64,000 bases of DNA from Yersinia enterocolitica subsp. enterocolitica (GTDB lineage: Bacteria > Pseudomonadota > Gammaproteobacteria > Enterobacterales > Enterobacteriaceae): assembly GCF_901472495.1 (NCBI RefSeq), contig NZ_LR590469.1, positions 1,302,001-1,366,000 of the forward strand. Direction: 5' to 3'. Under the pieces are notes generated by a model. It did no database searches, had not been told where the DNA came from, and saw nothing but the letters and a program-made list of their open reading frames with translations. Position 1 is the stretch's first letter. Each line of letters opens with the position of its first letter. Positions 30,853 to 39,637 of this stretch are shown here, piece by piece. A program made the position numbers and the translations under genes.

Positions 30853-31991
30853 TGACCGACCTGCCGTTAACGGCTGGAACAGATCTGGCCCCGGACTTTA
30901 TGCTGACCCTGAACCAGCAAGATATCACCCAGAATATCCGTGACCATTTGTTATCCCTGAGCCTGACTGATAACCGAGGCTTTGAAGCTGACCAACTTGA
31001 TATCGAACTGGATGACGCTGACGGCCAGCTTGCCATGCCGGGACGAGGCGCAGTGTTGTCAGTATTCTTGGGCTGGAAAGGCTCGGCGCTGATAGGTAAA
31101 GGTGATTTTATCGTGGATGAGGTCGAGCACCATGGCGCGCCGGATACGCTGACCATTCGTGTGCGCAGTGCTGATTTTCGCGGTTCGCTCAATGCCCGGC
31201 AGGAAGTCTCATATCATGACACGACATTGGGTAAAGTGGTGGCACAGGTGGCGGAACGCAATAACTTGCAAGCCATGCTGGCCGAGGGGCTGGCAGATAT
31301 CACCATTCCTCACATCGACCAAACTCAGGAAACTGATGCCAAGTTTATCACCCGTATTGCCTCCCTCAATGGCGCGGTAGCTGCCATAAAAGCGGGTCGA
31401 CTGCTGTTTATCAAACCGGGTAGTGCTGTTACCGCCAGCGGTAAACCGATTCTCCTGATGACACTCACGCGACAAGATGGCGACCAACACAGCTTTAGTA
31501 TTGCTGATCGGGGTGCATATACCGGCGTCAGCGCCAGTTGGCTGCACACCAAAAACCCGAAACCAAACAAGGTGAAATTGCAGCGTAAGCCTCAGTTTAA
31601 ACACCTGCGCGCGTTGCAACATCCTAAAATAAAAGCGCCCCAGAAGACTAAATCAGTGGAAGAAAAACACGGGGATTATCTGGCGGGGTCTGGGGATAAC
31701 GTCTTTGTTATCACCACCGTTTATGCCACACAAAAAGCCGCCATGCGTGCCGCACAAGCTAAATGGGAAAAGCTGCAACGTGGTGTGGCGGAGTTTTCCA
31801 TCACTCTCGCTATGGGTCGCGCTGATTTATTCCCTGAAACCCCTATCATGGTCAGCGGTTTTAAATCGGTCATTGACCAACAAAAGTGGATTATCAGCAA
31901 GGTAGCGCACCACCTGAACAACAGCGGCTACACCACCCAGCTCGCGCTGGAGGTGCTGTTGTCGGACGCAGCCCATCAAGTGACAGTGTAA
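30849..31991 (+). CDS. D: P2-type baseplate hub protein (gpD)
   Basis: The T4 gp27-like hub (PF05954) that carries the gpV spike. FMLTLNQQDITQNIRDHLLS, LSLTDNRGFEADQLDIELDD and VGWNDPQKQ-type SVFLGWKGSALIGKGDFIVD are typical, with the C-terminal WIISKVAHHLNNSGYTTQLA. About 380 residues compared with 387 in P2. The start ATG 30849 overlaps the gpU stop; the next ATG (30852) is equally possible. It ends the structural operon; ogr follows after 92 bases. Confidence 0.93.
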   Translation: MMTDLPLTAGTDLAPDFMLTLNQQDITQNIRDHLLSLSLTDNRGFEADQLDIELDDADGQLAMPGRGAVLSVFLGWKGSALIGKGDFIVDEVEHHGAPDTLTIRVRSADFRGSLNARQEVSYHDTTLGKVVAQVAERNNLQAMLAEGLADITIPHIDQTQETDAKFITRIASLNGAVAAIKAGRLLFIKPGSAVTASGKPILLMTLTRQDGDQHSFSIADRGAYTGVSASWLHTKNPKPNKVKLQRKPQFKHLRALQHPKIKAPQKTKSVEEKHGDYLAGSGDNVFVITTVYATQKAAMRAAQAKWEKLQRGVAEFSITLAMGRADLFPETPIMVSGFKSVIDQQKWIISKVAHHLNNSGYTTQLALEVLLSDAAHQVTV

Positions 31992-32083
31992 CAAATAGTT
32001 GAATTTGCAAATCCAACATTTGCATTGTCGAATTTATTGGTAGAATGCAGCAAACTGAACATATCGGGATAAAGGAATTATCT

Positions 32084-32302
32084 ATGATGCATTGTCCACT
32101 TTGCCGCAACGCCGCCCACACCCGATCCAGCCGCTACCTAAGTGAGAGAACCAAAGAGCGGTACCATCAGTGCCAGAATATCAACTGTAGCTGTACCTTT
32201 GCCACCCACGAAACCGTCGATCGCATCATTGTCGAACCCGGTAAAAAAATCCCTGCGCCACCCCATCCCGATAGAAGTAATCAGGGTTCATTGTGGGTGT
32301 GA
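32084..32302 (+). CDS. ogr: Ogr/Delta-type zinc-finger activator of phage late genes
   Basis: 72 residues, beginning MMHCPLC and continuing RYLSERTKERYHQCQNINCS. The cysteines HCPLC...HQCQNINC bind the single zinc of the Ogr/Delta family (PF04606). Ogr binds TGT-N12-ACA sites and contacts the alpha subunit of host RNA polymerase; three matching sites lie before O, V and FI in this prophage. The start is one of two ATGs (32084 or 32087) with AAAGGAA upstream. The gene lies after D, as in P2. Confidence 0.95.
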   Translation: MMHCPLCRNAAHTRSSRYLSERTKERYHQCQNINCSCTFATHETVDRIIVEPGKKIPAPPHPDRSNQGSLWV

Positions 32303-32454
32303 AATATACCCCTGCCAGCGCTACCCTACTCTACGAAATTAATATTTAATCAATTGATAATAATAATAATGTTTACACCTTTATAACTCATACGTTGAAG
32401 ACGATTTATATACCCCGTACAACAACGCCATAATCTTATATGGATATCAGATTA

Positions 32455-33525
32455 ATGAGCGTGCGCAAACTCCCGACAGGGAAATGGTTATGCGAGTGTT
32501 ACCCACGAGGACGCGAGGGTAAACGGGTGAGAAAACAGTTCACTACCAAAGGTGAAGCACTATCGTATGAAAGCTACACCATGGAACAGGCCAGACATAA
32601 ACCGTGGTTGGGTGAGAAAGAAGATCGCCGCAAACTGCTGGAGCTGATTGATCTTTGGTACCAACTGCATGGCTGCTCTTTAAGTGATAAAAAGGGTCGG
32701 CTGGCTAAACTGGAGATTATCTGTAAGGGCTTGGGCAATCCCATTGCAGCCGATATCACGCCGAAAGATTGGGCGCACTATCGTGATCAGCGGCTAAGAG
32801 GTGAGATAGATAATGGCTACAGCACCAGCCTGCAAACGCGGATGGTTTCTACTGGCACGGTAAACAGTGAACAGGCTTATTTGCGCGCGGTGTTTAATGA
32901 GTTAACGCGGCTCGGCGAATGGAGCCTCCCTAACCCACTGACCAATATACGCGAGTTCGATCAACCCGAGCGGGAAATGGCGTGGCTGAATGACGATCAG
33001 ATTGATAGCCTATTAGCCGCCTGTGATTTGCACGGCAATCCTGAATTAACTCTCATCGTGCGTTTGTGTTTATCCACCGGTGCCCGCTGGAATGAAATTG
33101 CCAAAATAAAAGCCTCGCAGATTTCCCCCAATAAAATCACCTTTATTAATACCAAAGGTAAAAAGAACCGCACTGTTCCCCTATCAGAAGATATGTATCA
33201 AGCGCTGGCAGCTCGCAAAGGCAAACCGTTCGAACCTTGTTATAAACAGTTCTATCGGGTTATTCGGTTAGCACAGATTGAGCTGCCAGTTGGACAAATG
33301 ACCCACGTTCTCCGCCATACTTTTGCCAGTCACTTTATGATGGCCGGAGGCAATATCATCGTGCTGCAACGCATCCTCGGCCACTCAGATATTCGGGTCA
33401 CCATGCGTTACTCTCACTTCGCGCCAGACCACCTGGAAGACGCCATTCACTTCAACCCATTAGCCCGATTTGAGAGTGGCTGCAAAGTGGCGATAGCGGA
33501 TGAAATAGCAAGCAATGAAGAGTAA
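32455..33525 (+). CDS. int: P2-type tyrosine integrase
   Basis: Site-specific recombinase that inserts and excises the prophage. The catalytic set is complete: R (STGARWNE), K (NTKGKKNRTVP), H-x-x-R (THVLRHTFASHF), H (LGHSD) and tyrosine (TMRYSHFAP). The N-terminal arm-binding domain (SVRKLPTGKWLCECYPRGRE) aligns with the start of P2 Int, which favours ATG 32455 over the in-frame ATG at 32440. It is transcribed toward the prophage end, 57 bases from the end of sdsR. In P2 the attachment site lies between ogr and int; here int itself is at the ogr end, so the attachment site is on its other side. Confidence 0.93.
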   Translation: MSVRKLPTGKWLCECYPRGREGKRVRKQFTTKGEALSYESYTMEQARHKPWLGEKEDRRKLLELIDLWYQLHGCSLSDKKGRLAKLEIICKGLGNPIAADITPKDWAHYRDQRLRGEIDNGYSTSLQTRMVSTGTVNSEQAYLRAVFNELTRLGEWSLPNPLTNIREFDQPEREMAWLNDDQIDSLLAACDLHGNPELTLIVRLCLSTGARWNEIAKIKASQISPNKITFINTKGKKNRTVPLSEDMYQALAARKGKPFEPCYKQFYRVIRLAQIELPVGQMTHVLRHTFASHFMMAGGNIIVLQRILGHSDIRVTMRYSHFAPDHLEDAIHFNPLARFESGCKVAIADEIASNEE

Positions 33526-33559
33526 CGGGATAGGAGGTAAGTGACTGATATTTATGTAT

Positions 33560-33610
33560 ATGGTTGATTTTAAAAGATGAATAAAAAAAGACCGAATACG
33601 ATTCCTATAT
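33560..33610. other. Probable right attachment site (attR) at the 3' end of sdsR
   Basis: Phage DNA ends and host sequence begins between the int stop (33525) and the sdsR terminator. Elements that use sRNA genes usually recombine in the 3' end and restore it, and the sdsR/sraC (ryeB/ryeA) locus is a known insertion site for P2-like phages in Salmonella. The left copy lies outside the window, so the core could not be read. Confidence 0.45.
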
Positions 33611-33682
33611 TCGGTCTAGGGAAATGGCTCTTGGGAGAGAGCCGTGCGCTAAAAGTTGGCATTAACGTAGGCTTGTTCAGCC
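33583..33682 (-). ncRNA. sdsR: SdsR (RyeB) small RNA
   Basis: The minus strand reads TTAATGCCAACTTTTAGCGC followed by ACGGCTCTCTCCCAAGAGCC and a terminator hairpin GACCGAATA...TATTCGGTC with a T-run, nearly identical to E. coli SdsR. SdsR is a sigma-S-dependent, Hfq-binding RNA made in stationary phase that lowers ompD, mutS and other mRNAs. yebY-copD-copC follow as in E. coli, where this RNA lies between pphA and yebY. The antisense RNA SraC (RyeA) would be made from the plus strand. Confidence 0.92.
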
Positions 33683-33850
33683 ATACTCTTTAAGAGTAGT
33701 CGAGGTCATGTGTTTCGCCAACTTAGTAACAGAAGTAATTAATAACGGTTGCAAACTAATTTAAATGATACAAATTAGCCCACCAGTTAAGAAAGGTAAT
33801 TATCTGTTAAATAGAAAATAAAGGCCGTAGCGACGCTCAGGTTGTCGTGC

Positions 33851-34192
33851 TTACTTTTCGCATAAAGTCATCGCACGCTGCTGGAAAGGTAGCAAACTCA
33901 TCTTTTGGCCAGGATTCTCGCTATCATCTAATAATAAAATATCTAGCGGTTTCGCGAGGACATGACCTGCTTTCATTTGTTCTGATGCAACATCATTAAG
34001 TGGATATTGCGCTAATGTACTGGGATTTATCACAAACAAAGCACCGCCTGAACGGCATTCCAACATCACCTCTTCTCGGGTAAATGCCCATTGTTTGCCA
34101 AATTCAAACTTACTGACAGTCACTATTTTCCCAGCGGCAAAAGCATTCACGGATAGCATCAGTAACGATAACGTCAGCACCAAACCTTTCAT
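33851..34192 (-). CDS. yebY: YebY family periplasmic protein (DUF2511)
   Basis: 113 residues with a signal peptide (MKGLVLTLSLLMLSVNAFAA). The mature part has KQWAFTREEVMLECRSGGAL, VINPSTLAQYPLN and the C-terminal GQKMSLLPFQQRAMTLCEK, closely like E. coli YebY (113 residues), with two cysteines. ATG 34192 is preferred over the frame start at 34207 because AGGA lies eight bases before it. It is the last gene of a copper-linked cluster copC-copD-yebY. Confidence 0.9.
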   Translation of the reverse strand: MKGLVLTLSLLMLSVNAFAAGKIVTVSKFEFGKQWAFTREEVMLECRSGGALFVINPSTLAQYPLNDVASEQMKAGHVLAKPLDILLLDDSENPGQKMSLLPFQQRAMTLCEK

Positions 34193-34288
34193 TTCAATCA
34201 TCCTCAATTAACTGATTGTTTTGATTTTCTCGCATAAAGAGGAGGCGATGCAAGCTTAACGGCAATAACTATCATGTATAGTTTTTCA

Positions 34289-35173
34289 CTATACCGGTGC
34301 CATTGTGGCAAAAATACTCACTAAAAGTAATACCGCAGCGCCAAGGACGATTTCAGCACAGCTGTTTACCACTAACCAATAGTGGGCTTTTACTGGCAAT
34401 TTACGCAGCATGGGAACAATCAGATAGCGGTTAATGATCGCTACAACAACCATAAACAGTACCAATATTGCCTTACTGAGTAATAGCATCTGATAGACGG
34501 ATGTCAGCGCTAAAGAGGTCTCACGCAATATAATAATGCTGTTAATCATACCAGTGACCAATACCAACGCGACTGCCAAATGTCCCCAACTTGAAAACCG
34601 AATCAACGTCGTGATGGCTTCACGTTTCACATCATCCCGACGTGTATATGCAAGGCAAACAAGCAACACGGGCAAGCATCCCAACCAATAGCCCGCACTG
34701 AGCAGATGTATGATTTGGTTAGTCTGATGAACCCATCCCAGTACGCCATCGTGCATTGCAGCGTGCCCGGTAAATGCCAAACTAGCCAGTAGCAAGGTTG
34801 AGCAAGCCACCATCAACTGATAGTAAAAACGGGTTGTGCCGAGTAATACTACCCACATACTCAATATGGATAAGCCGAGATGCCATTGCCATATCTCGCC
34901 AAAACGAGTCCCCAACACCGCCCACCATACACTCAGTCTGTAGGTATCAGACCAGCCATCGCCCATCATGCCAGCTTGAATGGCTAAAAGCCCGATCGCT
35001 GAGGCTAGCCCCAGAAAGGTGCTGAATATAAGGAGTGGCGATAAGCGGTTTTTGAGTATCGAAGAAAAACGGTCTGGGGCGAGTACGGCGGTGAAAATAC
35101 TGATACCAAACATCAGCATCACCGCCAAAAAATGCAGAAAGCGACACAGAACGAATAGAGTCGCCAGTGACAT
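34289..35173 (-). CDS. copD: CopD family copper resistance membrane protein (YebZ)
   Basis: 294 residues with about eight transmembrane helices and no large soluble domain (PF05425). Histidines and methionines in the membrane part (CRFLHFLAVMLMFG, IWQWHLGLSILSMW, HAAMHDGVLGWVHQ, NQIIHLLSAGYWLG) are potential copper ligands. CopD is thought to bring copper across the inner membrane together with periplasmic CopC. The gene begins two bases after copC ends, so both are translated from one mRNA. Equivalent to E. coli yebZ. Confidence 0.92.
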   Translation of the reverse strand: MSLATLFVLCRFLHFLAVMLMFGISIFTAVLAPDRFSSILKNRLSPLLIFSTFLGLASAIGLLAIQAGMMGDGWSDTYRLSVWWAVLGTRFGEIWQWHLGLSILSMWVVLLGTTRFYYQLMVACSTLLLASLAFTGHAAMHDGVLGWVHQTNQIIHLLSAGYWLGCLPVLLVCLAYTRRDDVKREAITTLIRFSSWGHLAVALVLVTGMINSIIILRETSLALTSVYQMLLLSKAILVLFMVVVAIINRYLIVPMLRKLPVKAHYWLVVNSCAEIVLGAAVLLLVSIFATMAPV

Positions 35174-35174
35174 A

Positions 35175-35561
35175 TTATTTCACTGTGAAGCTGTATGTGC
35201 CTTTGGTTTTATGACCATCAACAGACACAACATGCCATGAAACATTATATTTACCTGCTTTCAATGCACTATCGATCGGCAAAATTAATTGCGTATTGTT
35301 GGCTGGATCCAATTTCAGTTCGCCAGTTTTCACCACATCGTTATCTGGGCCTGTCACTTTCACGCCACTGAAATTCAACTCAATGCCTTCAGAGAAGCCC
35401 AGTGTCACGGCTTCTGGCGCTGAACCGATAGTGGCATCAGCAGCAGGAGATTCAATTTTCAGATGTGCGTGGGCCAGAGCTTGCTGACTAGATAACCCAA
35501 CAAATAACACAATCAGTGCCGAAAGCATGCGGCAAGAAGAACGTACTTTGTGAATAAACAT
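35175..35561 (-). CDS. copC: CopC family periplasmic copper-binding protein (YobA)
   Basis: 128 residues. A signal peptide ends at QALA, leaving mature HAHLKIESPAADATIG; the N-terminal histidine and the later DGHKTKGTYSFTVK provide the Cu(II) site typical of CopC (PF04234). The fold is a cupredoxin-like sandwich and it should pass copper to CopD. An inverted repeat CTACCT-GTG-AGGTAG lies at 35655-35669, about 90 bases before the start, and may be an operator. Otherwise the 400 bases up to ftnA contain only the ftnA terminator. Confidence 0.92.
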   Translation of the reverse strand: MFIHKVRSSCRMLSALIVLFVGLSSQQALAHAHLKIESPAADATIGSAPEAVTLGFSEGIELNFSGVKVTGPDNDVVKTGELKLDPANNTQLILPIDSALKAGKYNVSWHVVSVDGHKTKGTYSFTVK

Positions 35562-35880
35562 AATATCCCTTAATCGATGGGGAGAATAATCAATCTGCTA
35601 CCAACCATATCCTATATTGGCAGCGCGAACCCCTATCACTTCCAGTCAATTGCACTACCTGTGAGGTAGGGCACAAAATAAAACGCCAAATTATGAGCGG
35701 TGGTTGAAATATAACCAATAATTGAGCGGCAATTAATCTCACCCTACCCGTCACCTTTTATCATAAATGATAACGATTTGAATATAGCAAGACAAGAAAC
35801 CATAGCTAAACAATATGTTATTAGCACAAAACAATAAAATTAAGAGGAAACAGCAGCGGTGAGTATGGTGTATATACAAT
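35562..35880. other. Intergenic region upstream of copC
   Basis: No gene is seen. It contains the palindrome CTACCT-GTG-AGGTAG at 35655-35669, bordered by GC...GC, a candidate operator for copC, and AT-rich sequence. Nothing else is clear. Confidence 0.4.
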
Positions 35881-35940
35881 AAAAAACCGCAGTTTCCGGT
35901 TCCACTTCCACTTCCACTAAGCAGTGGATAGAAACTGCGG
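35881..35940 (-). terminator. Intrinsic terminator of ftnA
   Basis: On the minus strand CCGCAGTTTC pairs with GAAACTGCGG and is followed by TTTTTT. The long loop carries a short tandem repeat (TGGAAG three times). Confidence 0.85.
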
Positions 35941-35963
35941 CAAGTTCAAATCAAGCCCAAATA

Positions 35964-36473
35964 TTAAGCCTGAACGTGGTTCTGTGCTGCCATTGTTTTT
36001 AAATCTTTATCGACGAAGAACAATGAATTGCCGCTATTACCCACCAATGCCAGTTTATCCAGGATAGATTTGAACAGCTTTTCTTCTTCATGCTGTTCAG
36101 CCACATACCATTGCAGGAAATTGAATGTGGAGTAATCGTGTGTGGTCATTGCAACATGGGCGAGTTCATTAATTTGAGTCGTAATGAGTTGCTCGTGTTC
36201 GTAGGTCAGTTTGAATACATCAGCCAGTGATGCAAAATCAACCGGCGGTGCACTGATAGTGCCTAATATCGGCATGGAGCCTGTCCCACTCAGGTATTCA
36301 AACAAACGCTGCATATGCTGCATCTCTTCTTGAGAATGCTCCTTTAAAAATGCAGCAGCCCCTTCAAAGCCTTTATCACTACACCAGGCACTCATCTGCA
36401 AATAAAGATTGGCCGAGTAAAACTCCAGATTCAGCTGCTCATTAAGCTTCTGTGCCATTTCTGTTTTCAACAT
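35964..36473 (-). CDS. ftnA: Bacterial non-haem ferritin FtnA
   Basis: 169 residues. Forms a 24-subunit iron-storage shell. Ferroxidase ligands are visible as NLEFYSANLYLQMS (E17, Y24), EHSQEEMQHMQR (E50, H53) and WYVAEQHEEEK (E94-type and Q127-type positions). AGGGA lies six bases before the ATG. In E. coli ftnA is induced by iron through Fur and H-NS; no clear Fur site was found upstream here. The 380 bases up to the next gene are AT-rich and hold no gene on this strand. Confidence 0.95.
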   Translation of the reverse strand: MLKTEMAQKLNEQLNLEFYSANLYLQMSAWCSDKGFEGAAAFLKEHSQEEMQHMQRLFEYLSGTGSMPILGTISAPPVDFASLADVFKLTYEHEQLITTQINELAHVAMTTHDYSTFNFLQWYVAEQHEEEKLFKSILDKLALVGNSGNSLFFVDKDLKTMAAQNHVQA

Positions 36474-36856
36474 AATAATTCCCTAATTTTTATAATGCAG
36501 GTAAGCAACGGTTAACCTGGGGTATTATGCCAAGATAAAAACAAAATAAGAACACCCTATTCACATTAATATCTATAAATAACCTAACATAATGATTTAT
36601 ATCTTTTTTATAGAATATATAATCATGGAGTTAATTCTTATAAGAATCATTCACATTACCGTGTAAATACTAAAAGGAATGATTCCTATTTGCGCTGAAA
36701 TTAAATTAATAATATTACGAATGTTGCAGGTTAATATTATTTAACGACAAAGGGTTTTAAACTAGCGCTATTAAACCACATTACCCACTTGCCAATATCT
36801 ATCCGCTGCATTACCTTTTGCGCCATAACTGCCCACGCAGCACGAAGGAGAAAACA
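36474..36856. other. AT-rich divergent intergenic region ftnA / 36857 gene
   Basis: No gene seen. It must hold promoters for ftnA and for the small gene at 36857. Repeated ATTATTA/TAATAAT stretches and TTCTTATAAGAATCATTC at 36636-36653 stand out; the latter includes the palindrome TTCTTATAAGAA. Confidence 0.4.
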
Positions 36857-37090
36857 ATGGGATATAATCTGGCTGAGCTTTCGGATGAAGAAACAGCAAA
36901 AATGAATGTTGATCTGGCCGCCTCTGGTGTCGCATTTAAAGAGCGCTACAATATGCCAGTCATACCTGAAATGGTTGCACGAGAACAACCTGATGAGCTA
37001 CGAGAGTACTTTTTGCAACGGCTGGCACACTACCGTAGTGAATCCAATAAATTCTCTCGCTTGCCGTATGAACCCAAAATGAAATCATGA
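36857..37090 (+). CDS. Small conserved protein, YecJ/DUF2766-like
   Basis: 77 residues, start ATG 36857 with GAAGGAG six bases upstream. The C-terminal half (QPDELREYFLQRLAHYRSES and SRLPYEPK) and the central GVAFKERYNMPVIPEMVARE look like a conserved enterobacterial family with no known function; YecJ, encoded near ftnA/ftnB in E. coli, is the likely relative. No membrane segment is seen. The family name is from memory, so the confidence is lower than for the gene itself. Confidence 0.6.
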   Translation: MGYNLAELSDEETAKMNVDLAASGVAFKERYNMPVIPEMVAREQPDELREYFLQRLAHYRSESNKFSRLPYEPKMKS

Positions 37091-37139
37091 GCAAAAAGGC
37101 TCCCGCACAGGGTCTGCGGGAGTTTGTCGGCGACAATGG

Positions 37140-38096
37140 CTAGAGTTTTCGGGCAAACTTGTCGGTTGCAAGAATCAGTTGATGCAAGATACCCGGTTCG
37201 TCAAAGGAATGCCCTGCGCCTTCGACAATATGCAATTCAGCTTCCGGCCATGCTTTGGCTAAATCCCATGCATTCTGTGGCCGACAAGCCATATCATATC
37301 GCCCATGAATAATTACCGCTGGGATATGGCGAATGCGTTCGATATTATCCAGCAGTTGGTTGTCATTATCCAAAAAACCGAAGTGAGTAAAATAGTGATT
37401 TTCAATGCGAGCAAAAGCAAGAGCGAAGTCATCTTCACCAAAGGAAGCTGCGTTTTTAGCGGGCAAGAGAGTCACCGTTTCCCCCTCCCACAGACTCCAA
37501 ATTTTAGCCGCCTCTAATTGTACAGCCTTATCGGATGAGGTTAGCCGCTTGCGATAAGCTGCGATGACATTACCCTGCTCTTCTGGCGATAAGATAGATA
37601 ACACTCGCTGCCATTTATCAGGGAAAAAACGGGAAGCGCCATCCTGATAATACCAATCCAACTCTTTTTTTCGCAGCGTAAATATCCCGCGTAACACCAT
37701 CTCACTGACCCGTTCCGGGTGGGTTTCGCCGTAGGCCAGTGCAAGAGTTGAACCCCACGACCCGCCAAATATCAGCCATTTATCAACCCCAGCCATCTGA
37801 CGTAGTCGTTCAATATCCTCGACTAAATGCCAGGTTGTGTTGTTATCCAGGCTGGCATGGGGTTTGGATCGCCCACAGCCACGTTGGTCAAACAGTAATA
37901 CTTTGTATTCCGCTGGGTTGAAAAGTTGGCGATGATAAGGTGCTATCCCACCACCTGGGCCACCATGAATAAATACAGCGGGTTTACCCTTAGGGTTACC
38001 ACAGAGTTCCCAGTAAATCTGGTGGCCATCTCCCGTGTCTAGTAAACCACTATCGTAAGGTTCATACGCTGGATAAAGTCCACGTAATTGTTCCAT
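37140..38096 (-). CDS. pip: Proline iminopeptidase
   Basis: 318 residues, alpha/beta-hydrolase of peptidase family S33, releasing N-terminal proline from peptides. HGGPGGG (oxyanion hole) lies at about 44-50, the nucleophile elbow GGSWGS at about 110-115, and the catalytic aspartate and histidine in IHGRYDMACRP and VEGAGHSFDEPG. The fingerprint FDQRGCGRSKPHA confirms the subfamily. Cytoplasmic, no signal peptide. Single-gene unit convergent with the gene at 36857. Confidence 0.95.
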   Translation of the reverse strand: MEQLRGLYPAYEPYDSGLLDTGDGHQIYWELCGNPKGKPAVFIHGGPGGGIAPYHRQLFNPAEYKVLLFDQRGCGRSKPHASLDNNTTWHLVEDIERLRQMAGVDKWLIFGGSWGSTLALAYGETHPERVSEMVLRGIFTLRKKELDWYYQDGASRFFPDKWQRVLSILSPEEQGNVIAAYRKRLTSSDKAVQLEAAKIWSLWEGETVTLLPAKNAASFGEDDFALAFARIENHYFTHFGFLDNDNQLLDNIERIRHIPAVIIHGRYDMACRPQNAWDLAKAWPEAELHIVEGAGHSFDEPGILHQLILATDKFARKL

Positions 38097-38408
38097 TATT
38101 TTTCCATGTTTGTTAAGACACTAAAGTTATCAAAGCCTATACGGCCCTAAGGGTCAACGATAAAACATGACATTTACGCCAATCAGTCCATTAATTCCAT
38201 CAACAGGTGATAAATGCACCATAAGTTAATTGATTTTGGGGCGCTGCGTCACAGTCATTAAGCAGTAATAAGGGCTGTGAGTATTTAATAATTTGCTAAT
38301 TAAACAATAGGATAATTAGATATACACTTTCTTCCCTTGCAACTCACCCTGATTAGGTGGTTAATAGGAGGGCGTACCAACCTAACCAAAGGTAAAGAGA
38401 GGCAAGCC
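38097..38408. other. Intergenic region between pip and the small basic-protein gene
   Basis: 312 bases holding divergent promoters. TTAATAATTTGCTAATTAAAC and TTAGATATACACT (near 38316-38330) look like promoter elements of the rightward small gene. No gene is seen. Confidence 0.35.
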
Positions 38409-38522
38409 ATGAGTAAGGGAATGGACAGCAAAAAGAACGCGAAGAAAAAGCCACTAAAAACGCCAGCTGAGAAAAAAGCTGAGAAACGCGCTAAAAAGTC
38501 ATCTTCTACTAGCGCAGAATAA
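38409..38522 (+). CDS. Small lysine-rich protein (37 residues)
   Basis: MSKGMDSKKNAKKKPLKTPA then EKKAEKRAKKSSSTSAE, with GAGAGGC ten bases before the ATG. Nearly 40% lysine and arginine, likely disordered; it could bind RNA or DNA or the ribosome. A GC-rich hairpin (CCCGCC-ACGCCA-GGCGGG, 38548-38565) follows 25 bases after the stop, so the gene looks like a complete transcription unit whose terminator was hit by the next insertion sequence. Function unknown. Confidence 0.65.
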   Translation: MSKGMDSKKNAKKKPLKTPAEKKAEKRAKKSSSTSAE

Positions 38523-38632
38523 CGGACTTTTCGTCTCGTCAGTCAACCCGCCACGCCAGGCGGGCTAATGAGATGGTCACCCCCACCCTGTGAGCGGTAA
38601 GCTGACAGGGTTTTCTTTTTGGAGGGATCATC

Positions 38633-39637
38633 ATGCAAAACGTTACGCTCATCGGCATCGACCTTGGTAAGAATTCATTCCATATTCATTGCCAGGAAAA
38701 ACACGGCAACACATTATTACGCAAGAGGTTTTCCCGCATTCAACTCACCCAGTTTCTCGCCACCTGCCCGCCTTGCATTGTCGCGATGGAGTCCTGTGCC
38801 GGGGCGCATTTTATGGCCCGTCATATCAGCCAGTTAGGGCATCAGGTCAAACTCATTTCTCCGCAGTTTGTCCAACCCTTTGTTAAAAGTAATAAAAATG
38901 ACTTCATCGACGCTGAGGCCATATGCGAAGCCGCTTCCCGTCCCTCCATGCGCTTTGTGACACCCAGAACCGAAGACCAGCAGGCCATGTCGGCTCTGCA
39001 TCGTGTCCGCGATGCACTGGTGAGGGAGCGGGTCAAAGCCACCAACCAAATGCATGCTTTTTTACTTGAGTTTGGCATAAGCATGCCACGCGGTATTGCG
39101 GTGATAAAACGACTGGCGACTGTGCCTGAGGAGCACGAGCTACCGCCTTATTTGGTGCGACTGCTCACCCGACTTCATCAGCATTATGGCTATCTCTGTG
39201 AACAGATCGAAGAAATCGAAAGAGAGTTAAAAAACCATCTGGCCGATGATGAAACAGCACAACGCCTGCTCACCATTCCCGGTATCGGGACAATCACTGC
39301 CAGTTTGCTCGCCACCAAACTGGGAGATGGGAAAAACTACCTCAGCAGCCGGGATTTTGCTACGTCAACGGGATTAGTACCCCGCCAATACAGTACCGGC
39401 GGGAAAAGTACCCTGATGGGCATCAGCAAGCGGGGGGATAAAAATCTGAGACGGCTACTGGTGCAGTGCGCGCGGGTCTATATGCAACGGCTGGAGTATC
39501 AGTCAGGACGACTGGCGGAGTGGGTTAATGGGCAACTGACACGACATCACTCGAATGTGGTGGCCTGCGCATTAGCGAACAAACTGGCGCGAATAGCCTG
39601 GGTAGTCACCACACAAGGAACCGTCTTCAGTAAATAA
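38633..39637 (+). CDS. IS110-family transposase (DEDD/serine recombinase type)
   Basis: 334 residues. The N-terminal RuvC-like DEDD domain shows IGIDLGKNSFHIHCQEKHGN, VAMESCAGAHFMARH and KNDFIDAEAICEAA. The C-terminal Transposase_20 domain contains LLTIPGIGTITASLLATKLG, GLVPRQYSTGGKSTLMGISK and RGDKNLRRLLVQ, including the conserved serine of GGKST. Such enzymes use an RNA encoded in the element to choose their target. The non-coding left end is only 60 bases and the right end about 270, the IS1111 layout. The frame is intact. Confidence 0.95.
   Translation: MQNVTLIGIDLGKNSFHIHCQEKHGNTLLRKRFSRIQLTQFLATCPPCIVAMESCAGAHFMARHISQLGHQVKLISPQFVQPFVKSNKNDFIDAEAICEAASRPSMRFVTPRTEDQQAMSALHRVRDALVRERVKATNQMHAFLLEFGISMPRGIAVIKRLATVPEEHELPPYLVRLLTRLHQHYGYLCEQIEEIERELKNHLADDETAQRLLTIPGIGTITASLLATKLGDGKNYLSSRDFATSTGLVPRQYSTGGKSTLMGISKRGDKNLRRLLVQCARVYMQRLEYQSGRLAEWVNGQLTRHHSNVVACALANKLARIAWVVTTQGTVFSK

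Noticed and set aside
33526..33760. A tRNA gene as the phage attachment site
   Set aside because: No cloverleaf or CCA end; the sequence is the sRNA SdsR on the minus strand.
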